The position numbers were made by a program, and so were the translations under genes. Below, in pieces: positions 22,592-36,900 of a DNA stretch of 64,000 nt (its first letter is position 1; every line of letters starts with the position of its first letter). Below the pieces are notes generated by a model. The model was not told the origin of the DNA and made no database searches. It was given only the letters and a program-made list of their open reading frames with translations. Origin of the DNA: Paraphaeosphaeria minitans (lineage: Eukaryota; Ascomycota; Dothideomycetes; Pleosporales; Didymosphaeriaceae); NCBI GenBank assembly GCA_015832175.1, contig WJXW01000003.1, positions 1,860,001-1,924,000 of the forward strand, in the 5' to 3' direction.

Positions 22592-25500
22592 AATTCTTTA
22601 ATCTTTTATTAATAGTTTTTTAGGTAGTTCTCTAGTTCCTAAGTGTTTTTGCTGTGTAGGTAACCTTTCTACTTAATAAAGTACGCGTTGCTATACTAAT
22701 TATATTCTAGAATTCTTTTAATCTTAAATTTATTTTCTTCCTTAGTTCTGTGGTAGAAGACGGTTCTAACTAGTGTATTAGGGTCTACTAGTTCTAGTAG
22801 TAATACGTGGAATACTAGGTATATCTTTGCATCTGGCAGTAGTTCTAACTTATAGTTTACTAGTAATATTTACTTAAAAATGTAAAATAGTCTAACCTTA
22901 ATATAATCTAGTTTCTTGTGTTTTTTTTTCTATATTTAAAGGTTCTTTATAAGTAAATATACTTTATCCCCTTTCTTTAGCGAAGGTGTTATTTTACATT
23001 TTTAATTTTAGTAAGAAATTAATTGCTACTAAGCTTTCTTAAGATTCTTTTAGAGTTATTAGTGTATTTTCTTTATATTTTCTACTATATCTATAGCTTC
23101 TTTTACTTTAATTGTCGTAGGAAATTATTAATTAAAGAGATATAGGTGTCTTCTATAGTTTACATAGAATAGTGTATATCCTAATACTGCTAATACTATA
23201 TTATTATAGGCTAACTATACTATAGGTAGTAATAAAACCTAATTATTCTTCTAACTATTATAGTAGATACGTAGGTACGTTTCTATAGTTTAGTTCGTAC
23301 GTTCTGTCTATCTGTCTATTTATAAATAGTAAGCTGTTAATAGCTTTTGTTTTGTTCTAAGTAGGGCTATAAGCGTTATCTAGTAATTTAACATAAAGAG
23401 CTTATCTCTATCGCTAATAATTATTTTTAGGATTCTATAGTGTCTAATTAGTTAGTCTAGAATAAAAAAAGTAAGTTCTTTTACTGTTATTCTTTTAAGG
23501 TATAGAATAAGCTTAACATACTTAGTTAGTTAGTAGACTATTACTAGTATACTATTATATTTAATTCCTGTTATTAGATCCTTAGAGTTTAGAATTCCTA
23601 TAATAAAATCTATAGTAATATCTTCCTATAGTGCTATTAGTATTCTAATTACTTACATCTCTCTATATTTAAGATATATACTATGTTTATTTCTCTAGTA
23701 TTCTGCACATTTATAGATATAAGTTATTATAGCTTCCTTAATTCCTTTAAAGGTGTAATTCCTTTAGATAAGTTCTATTATTTTTGTAATGCCTAGGCGT
23801 CTATACATAGGATTATCGTAGTATTATTAGATAATCTTAGTCTATAGATATTCTAGAACTTCTTAGTTAATTACTAAAAGTTAATTTAGTTTCACTATTA
23901 GTTCTAGAGACCTATCTTTGGCTTTGCGAAGGATTGCAAAGAAGGTTTTTACTTTTTCTTCTACTAAATTACTTTGTTAGCTAAGTGCGTCCACTCTACT
24001 ATTTTCTTTTCTAGCTACATAGATAAGTTTAAACTTATACTACCTAGTAGTTTATAACTATCTTTATTATTGTAGCGTAAGTTCTTTTATTATTGTGAAC
24101 CTTAGAAGGTTCTTATAATCTATATAAATTTCTAGCGTTAAGTAACTAAGTGCGTAGATCCTTTAGTGCTTTAAGGCTTTAATAATAGCGTAGAGTTTCT
24201 TATTATATATATTATATTATGTTTCAGCGTTATTAAATTTGCATAAGTAATAGGTAATTAGGTACTATTTACTATTATATTTTTATTTAGTGTAGGCGCC
24301 TAGCATAAGATCGCTAGCGTCTATTTTAAAGCGCAGTGGTTTATTACTTCTAAAATAAATAAGGATAAGTTCTATAATACATACTGTTTTAAGGAGTTAG
24401 AATAACATTCTATACTTATTTGTCTATTTAAAGGGTACGTCCTTCTTTATAAGATTTATTAAAGGTATTATAACCTTTATATAATTTTAGATAAATTGTT
24501 AGTGAAATCTACAGAATCTTAAAAATTCTTAGATGTTCTTAACTGTCTTTAGTATTAGCTAGTTCTTAATATATTTAACTTTACTTAGTGCTATCTTAAT
24601 TCCTTCTATAGTAATAATGTGTTCTAAGAATTTAAGTTATTTAATGTTAAACTTATATTTCTTAAGTTTAATATAAAGGCATGCTTTGTCTAGTGCTTCT
24701 AGTACTGTCTATATATACTTAGTGTAGTCTGATTTGTTTTTAGAAAAGACAAGGATATCGTCTATATACGCGATAATAAATATGTCTAGATGTTTATAGA
24801 GTACGTTGTTAATAAGTGCTATAAAAGCTGCTAGTGCGTTTATAAGTCTAAAAAGCATAACCTTGTATTTAAATAGTCTATAGCGTAATTAAAACGCTAT
24901 TTTCTATTCTTTACCTTTCTTAATTTATATAAGGTAGTAACTATCTCTTAAATTTATTATTATTAATATCTTAGCTTAAGATAGTTAATCTTGTAACTCT
25001 ATAACATTTAGTGGTAGATATTAGTTCTTTATTATTATATTGTTAAGTTATTAGTAGTTAACGTATAGTCTGTCTAATCCATCCTTTTTCTTAATAAACA
25101 TAAAAGGGCTTACCACTAGTAACTTTAATAGTTATATATATCCTTTCTTAAAGTTTATCTTAATAAAATCACGTTCTTTAAGGAGTTCTTCTCCTATCTT
25201 ACTATATAGTAGTCTAAAGGGTAGTGTCTTCCCTTTATCTAGGTCTATTATAAGATTCTAGAGTTAATGTTCTAGTAGGTTTACTTTTCCTTCCTTCTCT
25301 GTAAATATATATATCTATTTCCTATACTTTCTTAGTAAGGTAAAGAGTGTACTATTGTCCTCCTTCTTACACTTTTTAATCTAGTGGTTCCTACTAGAGT
25401 CTGCTAAGGTGTGCTTCTGTTTTTTAGCTATCTATTATAGTATTATATTATTAATAACTCCTTTATCTACTATTATTTTTAGTTAATGCATAGGCTTTAC

Positions 25501-27778
25501 TTATAATATATAATTATAGCGTTTAAATAATATTTTCTTTATACCCTAGTTAATTTACAAGTTGTGTATTATTAACTAAGGTAATCCTAAGACTAACTTA
25601 TACTTAGATCCTAATAAGATATCTAAAGTAAGTTCCTCTTTATATCCTTAGACTATTATTATAGTAGTAACCTCCTAGTATATCTAAGGTGTCTTAGGCA
25701 TTAAGAATCTATTTATAATATAGATAATATAGAGTACTTCTTTCTCTAATATTATAAGTCCTGCTTATCTTACTATCTAATAAAATATAAAGTTCTTTTC
25801 TACTCCTAAGTCTTTAAGAGCTTAAGCCTATATTCCTTTAAGCTATACTAGTAGCTTAACTAATACTATACTTACTATAGCATTTAATTTAATAAAGACA
25901 TTTTCTTGTCTAAGTTTAGGCCTAAAAAAGACATCTATTTATATAGGTTGTAATTAAGTTTAGGTGCCTAGTATGCATTTCTAAGTATCTACTTCTATTA
26001 TTATTCTTAAGTATATAGCTTGTGTAGATTGTCCTTTTCTTCCTATAAGAATATTCTGCTGTTTTTCCTCCTGTAGTCTTTGCTATTCCTATATACTAGT
26101 TAAATTAGTAGTTCTATTATTACTTCTTACGTAGGGCAGTTTACAAAGCCGTCTAAACGTTTAGCTATATAGTGGTATTTACAGTCTTAGTTTAGACACG
26201 TATACTAGTATAGTTATATATAGTCTCTATTAATAAGTATATTACAGTATTTGTTACCCTTTAGCGTAAGGTAAGGAAAGTATTTTACTTATTATTTATT
26301 CTAGAGGTATTTGTTATAGGCTATAATAAGGTAGTCTATCTACATCTATCTACAGTGTAGTTTCCTTCTAGGTTATTCTTTATTCTCCTCTTTTTCTGCC
26401 TTATATTATATGTATGTTAGTTCTTTGTAATGCGTCTATATATAGAATTAGTGTATAGGATTTTAGTAGTCTAGGTAGTACTTTAGTACGTAGTCTAATT
26501 CCTTATTTTTATAGAGTTATATTCCTTTTAGTGCCTAGTAGGGTTCTATATAGTCCTAAACATTTAGTTTATACTTAAGTAACATAAGGTTGTCTTCTTC
26601 CTACCTACTTTATAGGTAAGGAGTAGGAGATCTTAGTATCTCTTCTATATTTTCTATGTTATAGTATACGTTAGAGTCGTCTTCTAGATCTTTATATAGT
26701 TATAAGTTAGGTAAATCTAATTACTTACTTTGCTCTAATGTAACGTGTTAGTAACTAAATAGTGTTATAATAACTTCCTATTCCTTATTAGGTTCTTAGT
26801 CCTTAATAGTTAGTATATTTAACTTAGTTTAATAGACTTTGTTCTTTAATCTGTAATTTCTAGCTATGTGGCCTAGTTTACTATATGTAAAGTATTTATA
26901 GGTCTTAGTTATTAGTTATTAACTTCTATTAGAGACGCGTTTATTAGGCTGCTTAAGGTCTATTCTTCCTCTTTTTTTTTTACTTATGTAGTTAAACTAG
27001 ACATCTTTTATTAGTTTATATCTCTAGTAGTTCCTTAGGTATTGCTTTTAGACAATTCTAATAGGGTTCTTGTAAACTACTTTTACTAGTTATCTAAAGC
27101 TTATCGCCTTAGGGTTTTAGTAAAGCTCTTATTATAGTAAAAACTATTCTTTATTAATTCTAATGGTTTCTTTATATAGTTCCTTAAGGTTAGTAATTTG
27201 TATACTACTACGTAGGAGTTCCTTATATAGTTTCTATTTAAGTCCTTGTTTATATATGTCCTAAAGAGATTTATTGTCCTAGTTAAGCTACACAGCGTAC
27301 CTATAAAACTTAGCTATATACTTAGCTGCTAATTATTTCTAAGTTATAGTCTAAATCTTTGCTTTTGTAATAGAGTCCTTGTTAGCAATTCTAAAGAGTT
27401 ATTTAAAGTATTTTTTAAGGTTATTATAATCCTTAATAATGTTAACTACATTAGCGTGTTTATTTACGTAATTATTATTATTGTTGTTATAGTCTATTCC
27501 TAGGTACTTTTTTAGGTAGGGATAGATCTATAATCCTATATCTCTTTATATATATATTACTACAAAAATAACTTTTTTCTTATTTTTAAGGGGTTTGTTT
27601 AAGTTAAAGAAGTAGAGGTCTAACTAGAAAATCTAGACATTAGTTTAAGATTATTTACTAAAGTAGAGATTAGGTTTATACGCCTTACTACTATCCTTTA
27701 TAAGAGTAATCTTAGCGGCACCTAAAGCTATAAAAGAGGTAGGAGTTTGTAAAGTACTTATATTAAGAGTGTTTAAGA

Positions 27779-28189
27779 TGTTAAATCTAAGAGGGTAGCT
27801 AGTCCTAAAGGGTTAAGGTTAGTTCTTAGGCAGGAGTACTTATAGAAGGTAGAAAGTCTTATTAATATAATAGTATCTTGCGAAGTGTAATAAGTTAACA
27901 ATATAGTCTACTAGAATCTAAATAATGGATTAATAAACAGATTAAATACAAGTATAGAGAGCCTATCCTTGCGTTCCTATATACTTTAAGCGATTAGTCT
28001 ACTAATCGCTCTAATTAAACTAATTAAGCACTAATTAGTTACTTAGTATATTAAGTGCTTAGTCTAATTAGTTCTCTTGGCGCTCTAATCACACTAATTA
28101 GGTCACGTGACCTCTTGTGCCGTGCCGCTCGAACAACGAATATAGATACATATAAAGATTCTAGGAGGCCTAGCCTTTAGATCTTAACA
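27779..28189 (-). repeat. 5' LTR of chromovirus copy 2 (411 bp)
   Basis: On the plus strand it runs from TGTTAAATCTAAG to GATCTTAACA. It is the least mutated of the 411-bp LTRs and keeps the perfect 14-bp palindrome AGGTCACGTGACCT at 28100-28113. Confidence 0.87.
28100..28113. promoter_or_regulatory. Palindrome AGGTCACGTGACCT in LTR U3 (possible E-box type site)
   Basis: A perfect 14-bp palindrome centred on CACGTG, a core bound by fungal bHLH factors. In the other LTR copies (10158-10185 region, 15085-15098 region) it is mutated to AGGTTATGTAACCT. Function as a retrotransposon control site is inferred from place and symmetry only. Confidence 0.35.
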
Positions 28190-31050
<2,861 letters not shown>

Positions 31051-31422
31051 TAATCTCATTTTACGCTAACTATATATGGGAAGTGAGATGAGATCAAGGA
31101 GCGAGATCACGGCGACCGAACAGGCCCTTAGCAGTTCCGTGGGGCGAGTACCATCTCACCGACTCCGTGTTTTTCTTCGCCAACCACCCATTGACCGTCG
31201 CACAAAGCCTCAATCCCCGTCCTACCAGAAAGAGCACGCACAGCACGATTGACTCTCAACATGCGCCAACATGAATGTGTCATTTTTCTTCTTGATACAT
31301 GCTTTGAGGGATTGAAAGAAAAGAAATCCGGCTAATAGGCTCTCGTACCTTTTTCTGTGCCATAGAGCCACCCCACAAGCCTCCATCAATCGCACGCGCC
31401 AAATGATGCGCAGTTTGAGGCC

Positions 31423-33373
31423 TCACGGTTTTCGCCGACCCGCCTCGTCGGTATCATGATCCGGTTCATTGACCTCGCTAGCCAGCTTCTGAGCCCAAAT
31501 TCTCTGCGAAACGCTGCTTCGTCCAGAGTCCGATGGTGTGTGGACCGAGATCTCTGGTAGTGGGTGGGAGCCTGATGTCGCGCGACCGGATGGCAATGCA
31601 GGGCTGTCTGGAACGGATATTGATGAACTAGAAGTTGATCGAGGCCTAAAAGACGAAGAGCTTGACGAAGCCTGAGAGTGAGTCTTACTCTTATGCTCAG
31701 GCAAAGATTGATCTGCCTCTCGGTGCAACTCATCGACAGGAGAGAGCTGGCGATGCCCTACAAAATATCAGTTTTATAACTGGCACCACCTTCACGCTCT
31801 ACCTACCATGTTTTCCACCTGTCGGACCCTGTGAACGTGGTGTTGTAAAATCCGACGCGACTGAGCCAGTCCTGCTCCTCAACTCCTCGATAAAGTGGTC
31901 GGAGAAATATTGCTCATCGTTGTTGTCACATGGATCGTGCCTACTATCGTCGCTCGATGTATCGGAACGGTCTGACCACCATTTTGTCGCGGTTGTCGCT
32001 GTCGTACCCAAATGTGGAGGAGCCCGAGCATCGTCTGCAAGCTGGCTAGGTTCTTCATTGGTACTGCGATCAAGATATACTGTCCTCTGCGAATTCTCCT
32101 CGTTAACTGCAACCTTGGTGTGAGAATTTCCGGAAGACGGTTTTCAAGAGACCGATGTCCCATTACCGTACTTACCATCAGATTGCTTGGCCTGCGCCCG
32201 CTCGCGCGCTTCGACCCGCTGGCTTTGCGGTGTCTGTTCATACACAGGGATCTGAGGTTTCGATCCCCTCGTTCCTCGATGTGTAGAGGAGTGGCTGGCT
32301 TCCGCTTCATGCCGAGCTCGACGCTCTCCTTTTGATCGCGCATCAGCCTCTGCATTGACGTTTCGCGCTGTTTCTGCTTGGCTGTCATGCGCTTCTCTTC
32401 TCTGACTTCGTATTCTGTGTCTGCCTCTTTCCTGCTGTTTAGCATGTTTGTCCCCCGTGATCTTCTCGACATGTCGTGCATGTTCCTTCCTGCCTGTACT
32501 TCGAGCCTCTCCTGAAGGTCCACCTTTCGGGGAGTGCGACGAGTGATCTTGCTCGACCGGCCTCTTCCCCTCGCTCTTTGACATCGGCTTCTCCTCTTTC
32601 TCCCGTCCCTTCTTATCCTCTTCGGCCCCCTTCCCTTTTCTTACTTTTCGTCTCTCATCCAAACTCCCCCTCTCCCGCCTCTCCTTCCTCCGCTGCTGCA
32701 GATGATAACTATCCACACCCCACTGAAAACGCTCTCTCAAGTGATCCCCGAGACCAAGCATCGGACCCTTCTTGAATTTATACTCCGGGAAAGGCCCGGG
32801 AGTCGCATCGCGCCATCCCCGCTTGCTGCGAACGAGGGGTTTACCGTGGCGGTCGAGCCTCTGCTTGCCTTGCGAACTGCCTGGGAGCGGTGAATGTAAG
32901 CGAGAGTGGCCATGGTTTTTCTTAGGATCTCCGGGGAAGCTATGCTTTGGCTGAGCGGCCGCTTCGTCAGATAGAGGCGGTCCTGAAGCGCCACCTGACA
33001 TTATAAACCCGGAGCTTTGGTCGTCCTCGCCCAACAGTGGTTGCCTATCCTCCTCACCAAGCTTATCTCTCCTTCGTCCATGGTGACTACTCTCCCCTTG
33101 CTCCTTCTCACGCCCATCTCTTCTGCTCGAAGCTTGTCCCCCCTCCCCACGCCGCTCATGCATCCTAGCAGCGTCTTCTCTAGCTTTTAACACCTGCTTC
33201 TCTTTGTTTAGTCGGTAGATTCTTACCTCTTCAAGTAGACCCTCGAGTATCAGTCTTCGTGTACTGTACTGACTCAAGATTGGGTGTCGCGGACGCTGGC
33301 CTGATAGCAGGCTTTGGACTCGGTTTTGTACTTCGTGCCTGTAATGTTCCGGGTCTGGGGGAGGTGTGGGCAT
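31423..33373 (-). CDS. Hypothetical charged, low-complexity protein (610 aa, 3 exons)
   Basis: I do not recognise this protein. The coding exons read 33373-32176, 32106-31807 and 31757-31423 on the minus strand. The introns are 69 bp (GTAAGT...TTGCAG) and 49 bp (GTAGGT...TTGTAG). Both splices keep the frame open and total 611 codons including the stop. The start chosen is the first ATG of the open frame (MPTPPPDPEHYRH); no earlier ATG is in frame. Residues about 1-80 look structured, with a helical, basic-acidic stretch. The middle is very rich in Arg, Lys, Glu, Gly and Ser, with many REKE-like runs. The C-terminal third is Ser-rich and acidic. Such composition suggests a disordered, possibly nuclear or RNA-associated protein, but this is a guess. 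It is the first gene beside the AT-rich block, about 400 bp from its edge. Confidence 0.7.
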
Positions 33374-33926
33374 AGTGGATTGATGGATGCACCGATTGTA
33401 GAAATATGGTACAAACTGACTTATGCGATTGCAAGGTCGACATGTTTGCGTGACATCATTTCGAAGCACGTTTTCTGTCAATGAGGACTGTTCGTGATGT
33501 GAATGACGACGTGATGAATATTGATCATTGACGCGAACAACACATTGGTGGGGTACAACAAACGGAGCCCCTTCAAGCTCCTAGCGATCTACTGTACCAT
33601 CATCACTCCATCCGTTAGCAAGTCCAGTTGTGTACATTAGGTAGAGAGTTTTATTCTGACGCAAGCAAACAGTATGATGGACAACGAAAGGGATTCTAAC
33701 ATAAGTAGCTAGCCCTGAAATCTCCTACATATACGCTAGAAATTCGTAAGCAGATGCCGCTGGACCCTCCTGGATGTTCCTAAATGTACATAGAGATGCC
33801 CTGATATGGTATACATGGGTATCAAAGATCCCGCTAAATGTCTGTGAACCAAGCAAATGGCAACACATGCCGTTATCTCCTCCAGGATCCGTACAAATAA
33901 TCATACACGATATCCACACAACAACA
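33374..33926. other. Intergenic: promoter of the 610-aa gene and 3' end of the Mtc5-like gene
   Basis: No gene is seen. It holds the upstream region of the minus-strand gene that starts at 33373 and the downstream region of the minus-strand gene that ends at 33927. No clear control motif was identified. Confidence 0.5.
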
Positions 33927-36900
33927 TTAGAAGTAGCTCTTCCCTGTCAATCTCGCTTTCCTCTTGCCTTTGCCCTTCTCTCCCTTTCCAGTCTCTTTCT
34001 TCCGGATTTTCTCTTCATTTCTCCAGTTCTTCATCTCGTCCTCATAGCTTGCTTCATAGGGCCGATAAGCTCTCGTACTGGCATCTTCGTCGAATTCGAT
34101 CTCCGGAAGCCACCCGCCGCGCTCTCCCCAGTTGCGCGCCCCATCCAGGAACTCGCCAATGCGGGTTTGCTCGCGAGACGTTTCAAAGCCGCAGCCACAG
34201 CCACAGCCAACGGTGCATTCGTCCTCGTCGAAGCCTTCGTCGTTATCCATGCAGTCGAAATGCGCGACGTGCCCGCAGGCGGGACATAAGTAGAAGCGGC
34301 CGGAGACGCGGATCCAGCAGATACTGCAGCTGTAGGTGGGGTCGCTTTGGCCTTTCTTGCTGGGCGAGGCTGCATTACTGGTGGGAATTTTGAGAGAAGA
34401 ACGGCCTGAGACATTGGATGTGCCGCGGGAGATCGATGGACGAGCGCTCTTGTGTGCGTATGGGGAAAGCTTGCTTTCGCCAAGGGGCAGGCTGAAAGGG
34501 TCCTGTGCTTCCACTGTTGGAGTGGAAATGCTGAGACGGAGATATTGCTCGGAAGCCATGAACACGTCTGGCGGAGGCGCAGGCACTCCATTTCCTGACA
34601 GGATGGAAGTACCAGGCTTGAATTCGATGGCTTCGGGGTTGAAGGAGAACCCCCTTGGAGAGGAAAGAGGTGACCGTCTAAACTGTTGCGGTACATTGAG
34701 GCCTGGTGCGAGAGTAGAGCTTCGCGAGAGAGTGCGTGGAGTCATTCTGGATTCGTCACGGCCGCCAGTCCGTTTGGGTACTAGATGCATCGATCCAGCC
34801 TTGGATTCAGAAACATCATCGAAGGGGAAATACGAGACAAGGCCGTTGAACTTGAGCACTTCTGCTCGCTTGCTAATGAAACCCCAGCAACCGAGCAATT
34901 CAGCATACTGCTCTCTCCAAGCGCGATACAGTCCCTCCTTTGACATGTCGAGTAGTGGCGCACTGACGCAGGCCTCGTCATCGAAATGATCCTGGTTTTT
35001 CAGCGTGACTTTGATCTTGGAGTTGCCATCGTCATTTGTACCGGAAGGTACAGAAGCAGTTTGCTCGGAAGCAACTTCCGGTCCAAGAGTGTCATAGTCG
35101 GAGTCGGAGTCCGAGATGTAGTCGACATTAACTCGATCTGCCTGGCCAAAGCTAGCTCTCTTGCCATGTTTCGCACGCGGGGCTGCAAGTCCCTTTTCTT
35201 GGCTACCGCTGTTATAGAAAGTTGTCGTACCCCATGTCACGCCGCTCGCCGGCAAGGAAGTGGAGAGATCCTCTATACGCGATTTGACAGGAGGCGATGC
35301 TGATATGAACGACTTGCCTAGATTCGCAAGGGTGTTCGAAAATCCAGCAGGTGATATCTTTTTGCCAACAGTATGAGTCTGTTCAGGACTCGTAGAGTAG
35401 GGTGTGTTGGCTGTTGTCGCGGAGCGAAGAGTAGGCGCCCTGGATAGGTTAGGTGGAGTGTTTCCTGTAGAGTAAGGCGTCACAGGCTCGGAAGGCAAGG
35501 TATCACTGCCCCAAGGCCCGTTTGATGAACCATGAGAGCCGTAGGTATCTAAATTCTTGGAAAGGCGATGCCAACCGAACTCGTACACGGGGGTGGCAAA
35601 CTTCGAATGCGCGGGTGTAGATGGCATGGATATGGTGGGTTTGAAAAGACTCCAGGCGGCGTCCGGAGATGGAAAGTAGTCGAGAGAGAAGGCTGGTGCT
35701 TCCATAGACATGGGAAGGTGAGACTGCCTCATTTTGGCCATAGCACTAGGAACTCCCTCTCGAGCAGCGGGTTCTGAGAACACACAGGACAGCATCGCCA
35801 GCATCTGTATATCTGCCAAGCGCTCGAAATGGTCAAATAACGCGGGGATTAGCCAGGTAACGACAGGATGGTGGCCCCATTTTACTCTTCCTCTTAACTT
35901 TGGATTAGTCACGTTGTCCGCCTCATCAAACTGAAGGTCCAAACCACTATCTTTTCGTTTTATCCTAACCAATGCCCGCCGAGCAAGCACTAAGACCTGA
36001 TCTCTCCGATGCTGTTGCGGCAAGATTTCCAAAGGAACCTCATTAGTCAAGATGAGCCTGCAGAGCAGCCAGATGTCTGCCAAGTCCTCAAAGCCGTGTT
36101 TCCGTGCAACCTCCGAATTATGCAAGCAAACCGTTGGACCATCACCAAATATCAGATATTTCCCCGCAAGAACCTTTTTACTGGGAATAAACTCGGCCAC
36201 CGAATCATTTCGAATAGTTACGATAGCTTTAGTTCGATAAGCGCTGATAGGATCAACGGATGACGGTACGGAAGTTTTCGTATTCAATCGTGAGGAAACT
36301 TTCTGCCACGGCAATGGAGGCAAAAGGTCCCTAAACACGATATCGCTTTCTGAACCCGAAGAAGTCGAAGGCGATGAAGACGATTCCCATGAAACCCGAG
36401 AGGATCCGGGAGACTCTGGCCCATACGTTGTTGTGATACGACCAAATGTCTCGAATATGTCATCCTTAGAAGGATTCGTCATCAAGTGCCGCGGGAGCCG
36501 AATAGGGTTCGTCAGACCAGGCGCCGATGCCGAGGAGATCATGCTCTGGGAAATTCGTGTCACGGGAGGCCGTGGGAAGCGTACCGACAATAGCATTCCC
36601 GTCGAGGACCATCGAACCAAGGTCTGCGCAGGAAGAGGTATGTTAGTATTTGAATGTGAGGATAGCATAAGATCTTTGTTAAATTCACCCGTTTCGGAAT
36701 CATCATCCTCCTCTTCCTCACTGGAGCTCTCGTGCATGTTTCCCTTCTCTTGTTCCTCCGAATCTATGTCGATGATCTCTTGAAGGTCGGCATCGCCTAG
36801 CGCGTATGACAAGATAGCGCCCAAAGCTGGCTGCGACTTAAGCGCATAGGTGTTCGCGATTTGCTCGAAGACATCTCTGAGATGATTGATCATAGCTGGG

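Larger units (their letters stand above)
14766..28189 (-). mobile_element. Ty3/Gypsy chromovirus copy 2, RIP-degraded, carrying a nested element
   Basis: This is a full-length minus-strand copy with LTRs at 27779-28189 (5') and 14766-15176 (3'), 411 bp each. It is interrupted by the complete element at 15875-22591. Without that insertion it is 6,702 bp with a 5,880-bp interior. Minus-strand remnants include the reverse transcriptase motif AYIDDILVFS (24742-24771), still with both aspartates. A chromodomain-like stretch near 22620-22690 has the pattern LxEGYxHSKNT where chromodomains have LVKWKGYxxSENT. A gag zinc-knuckle remnant lies near 26870-26920. The flanking 5-mers (GTGTA left, TTAGT right) do not match, so one end has probably been rearranged. 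Frames are broken throughout. Confidence 0.85.

Noticed and set aside
31386..33481. Several other long frames on both strands over the 610-aa gene
   Set aside because: They are in shifted or antisense frames of a compositionally biased coding region. The chosen frame alone is continued by good splice signals.
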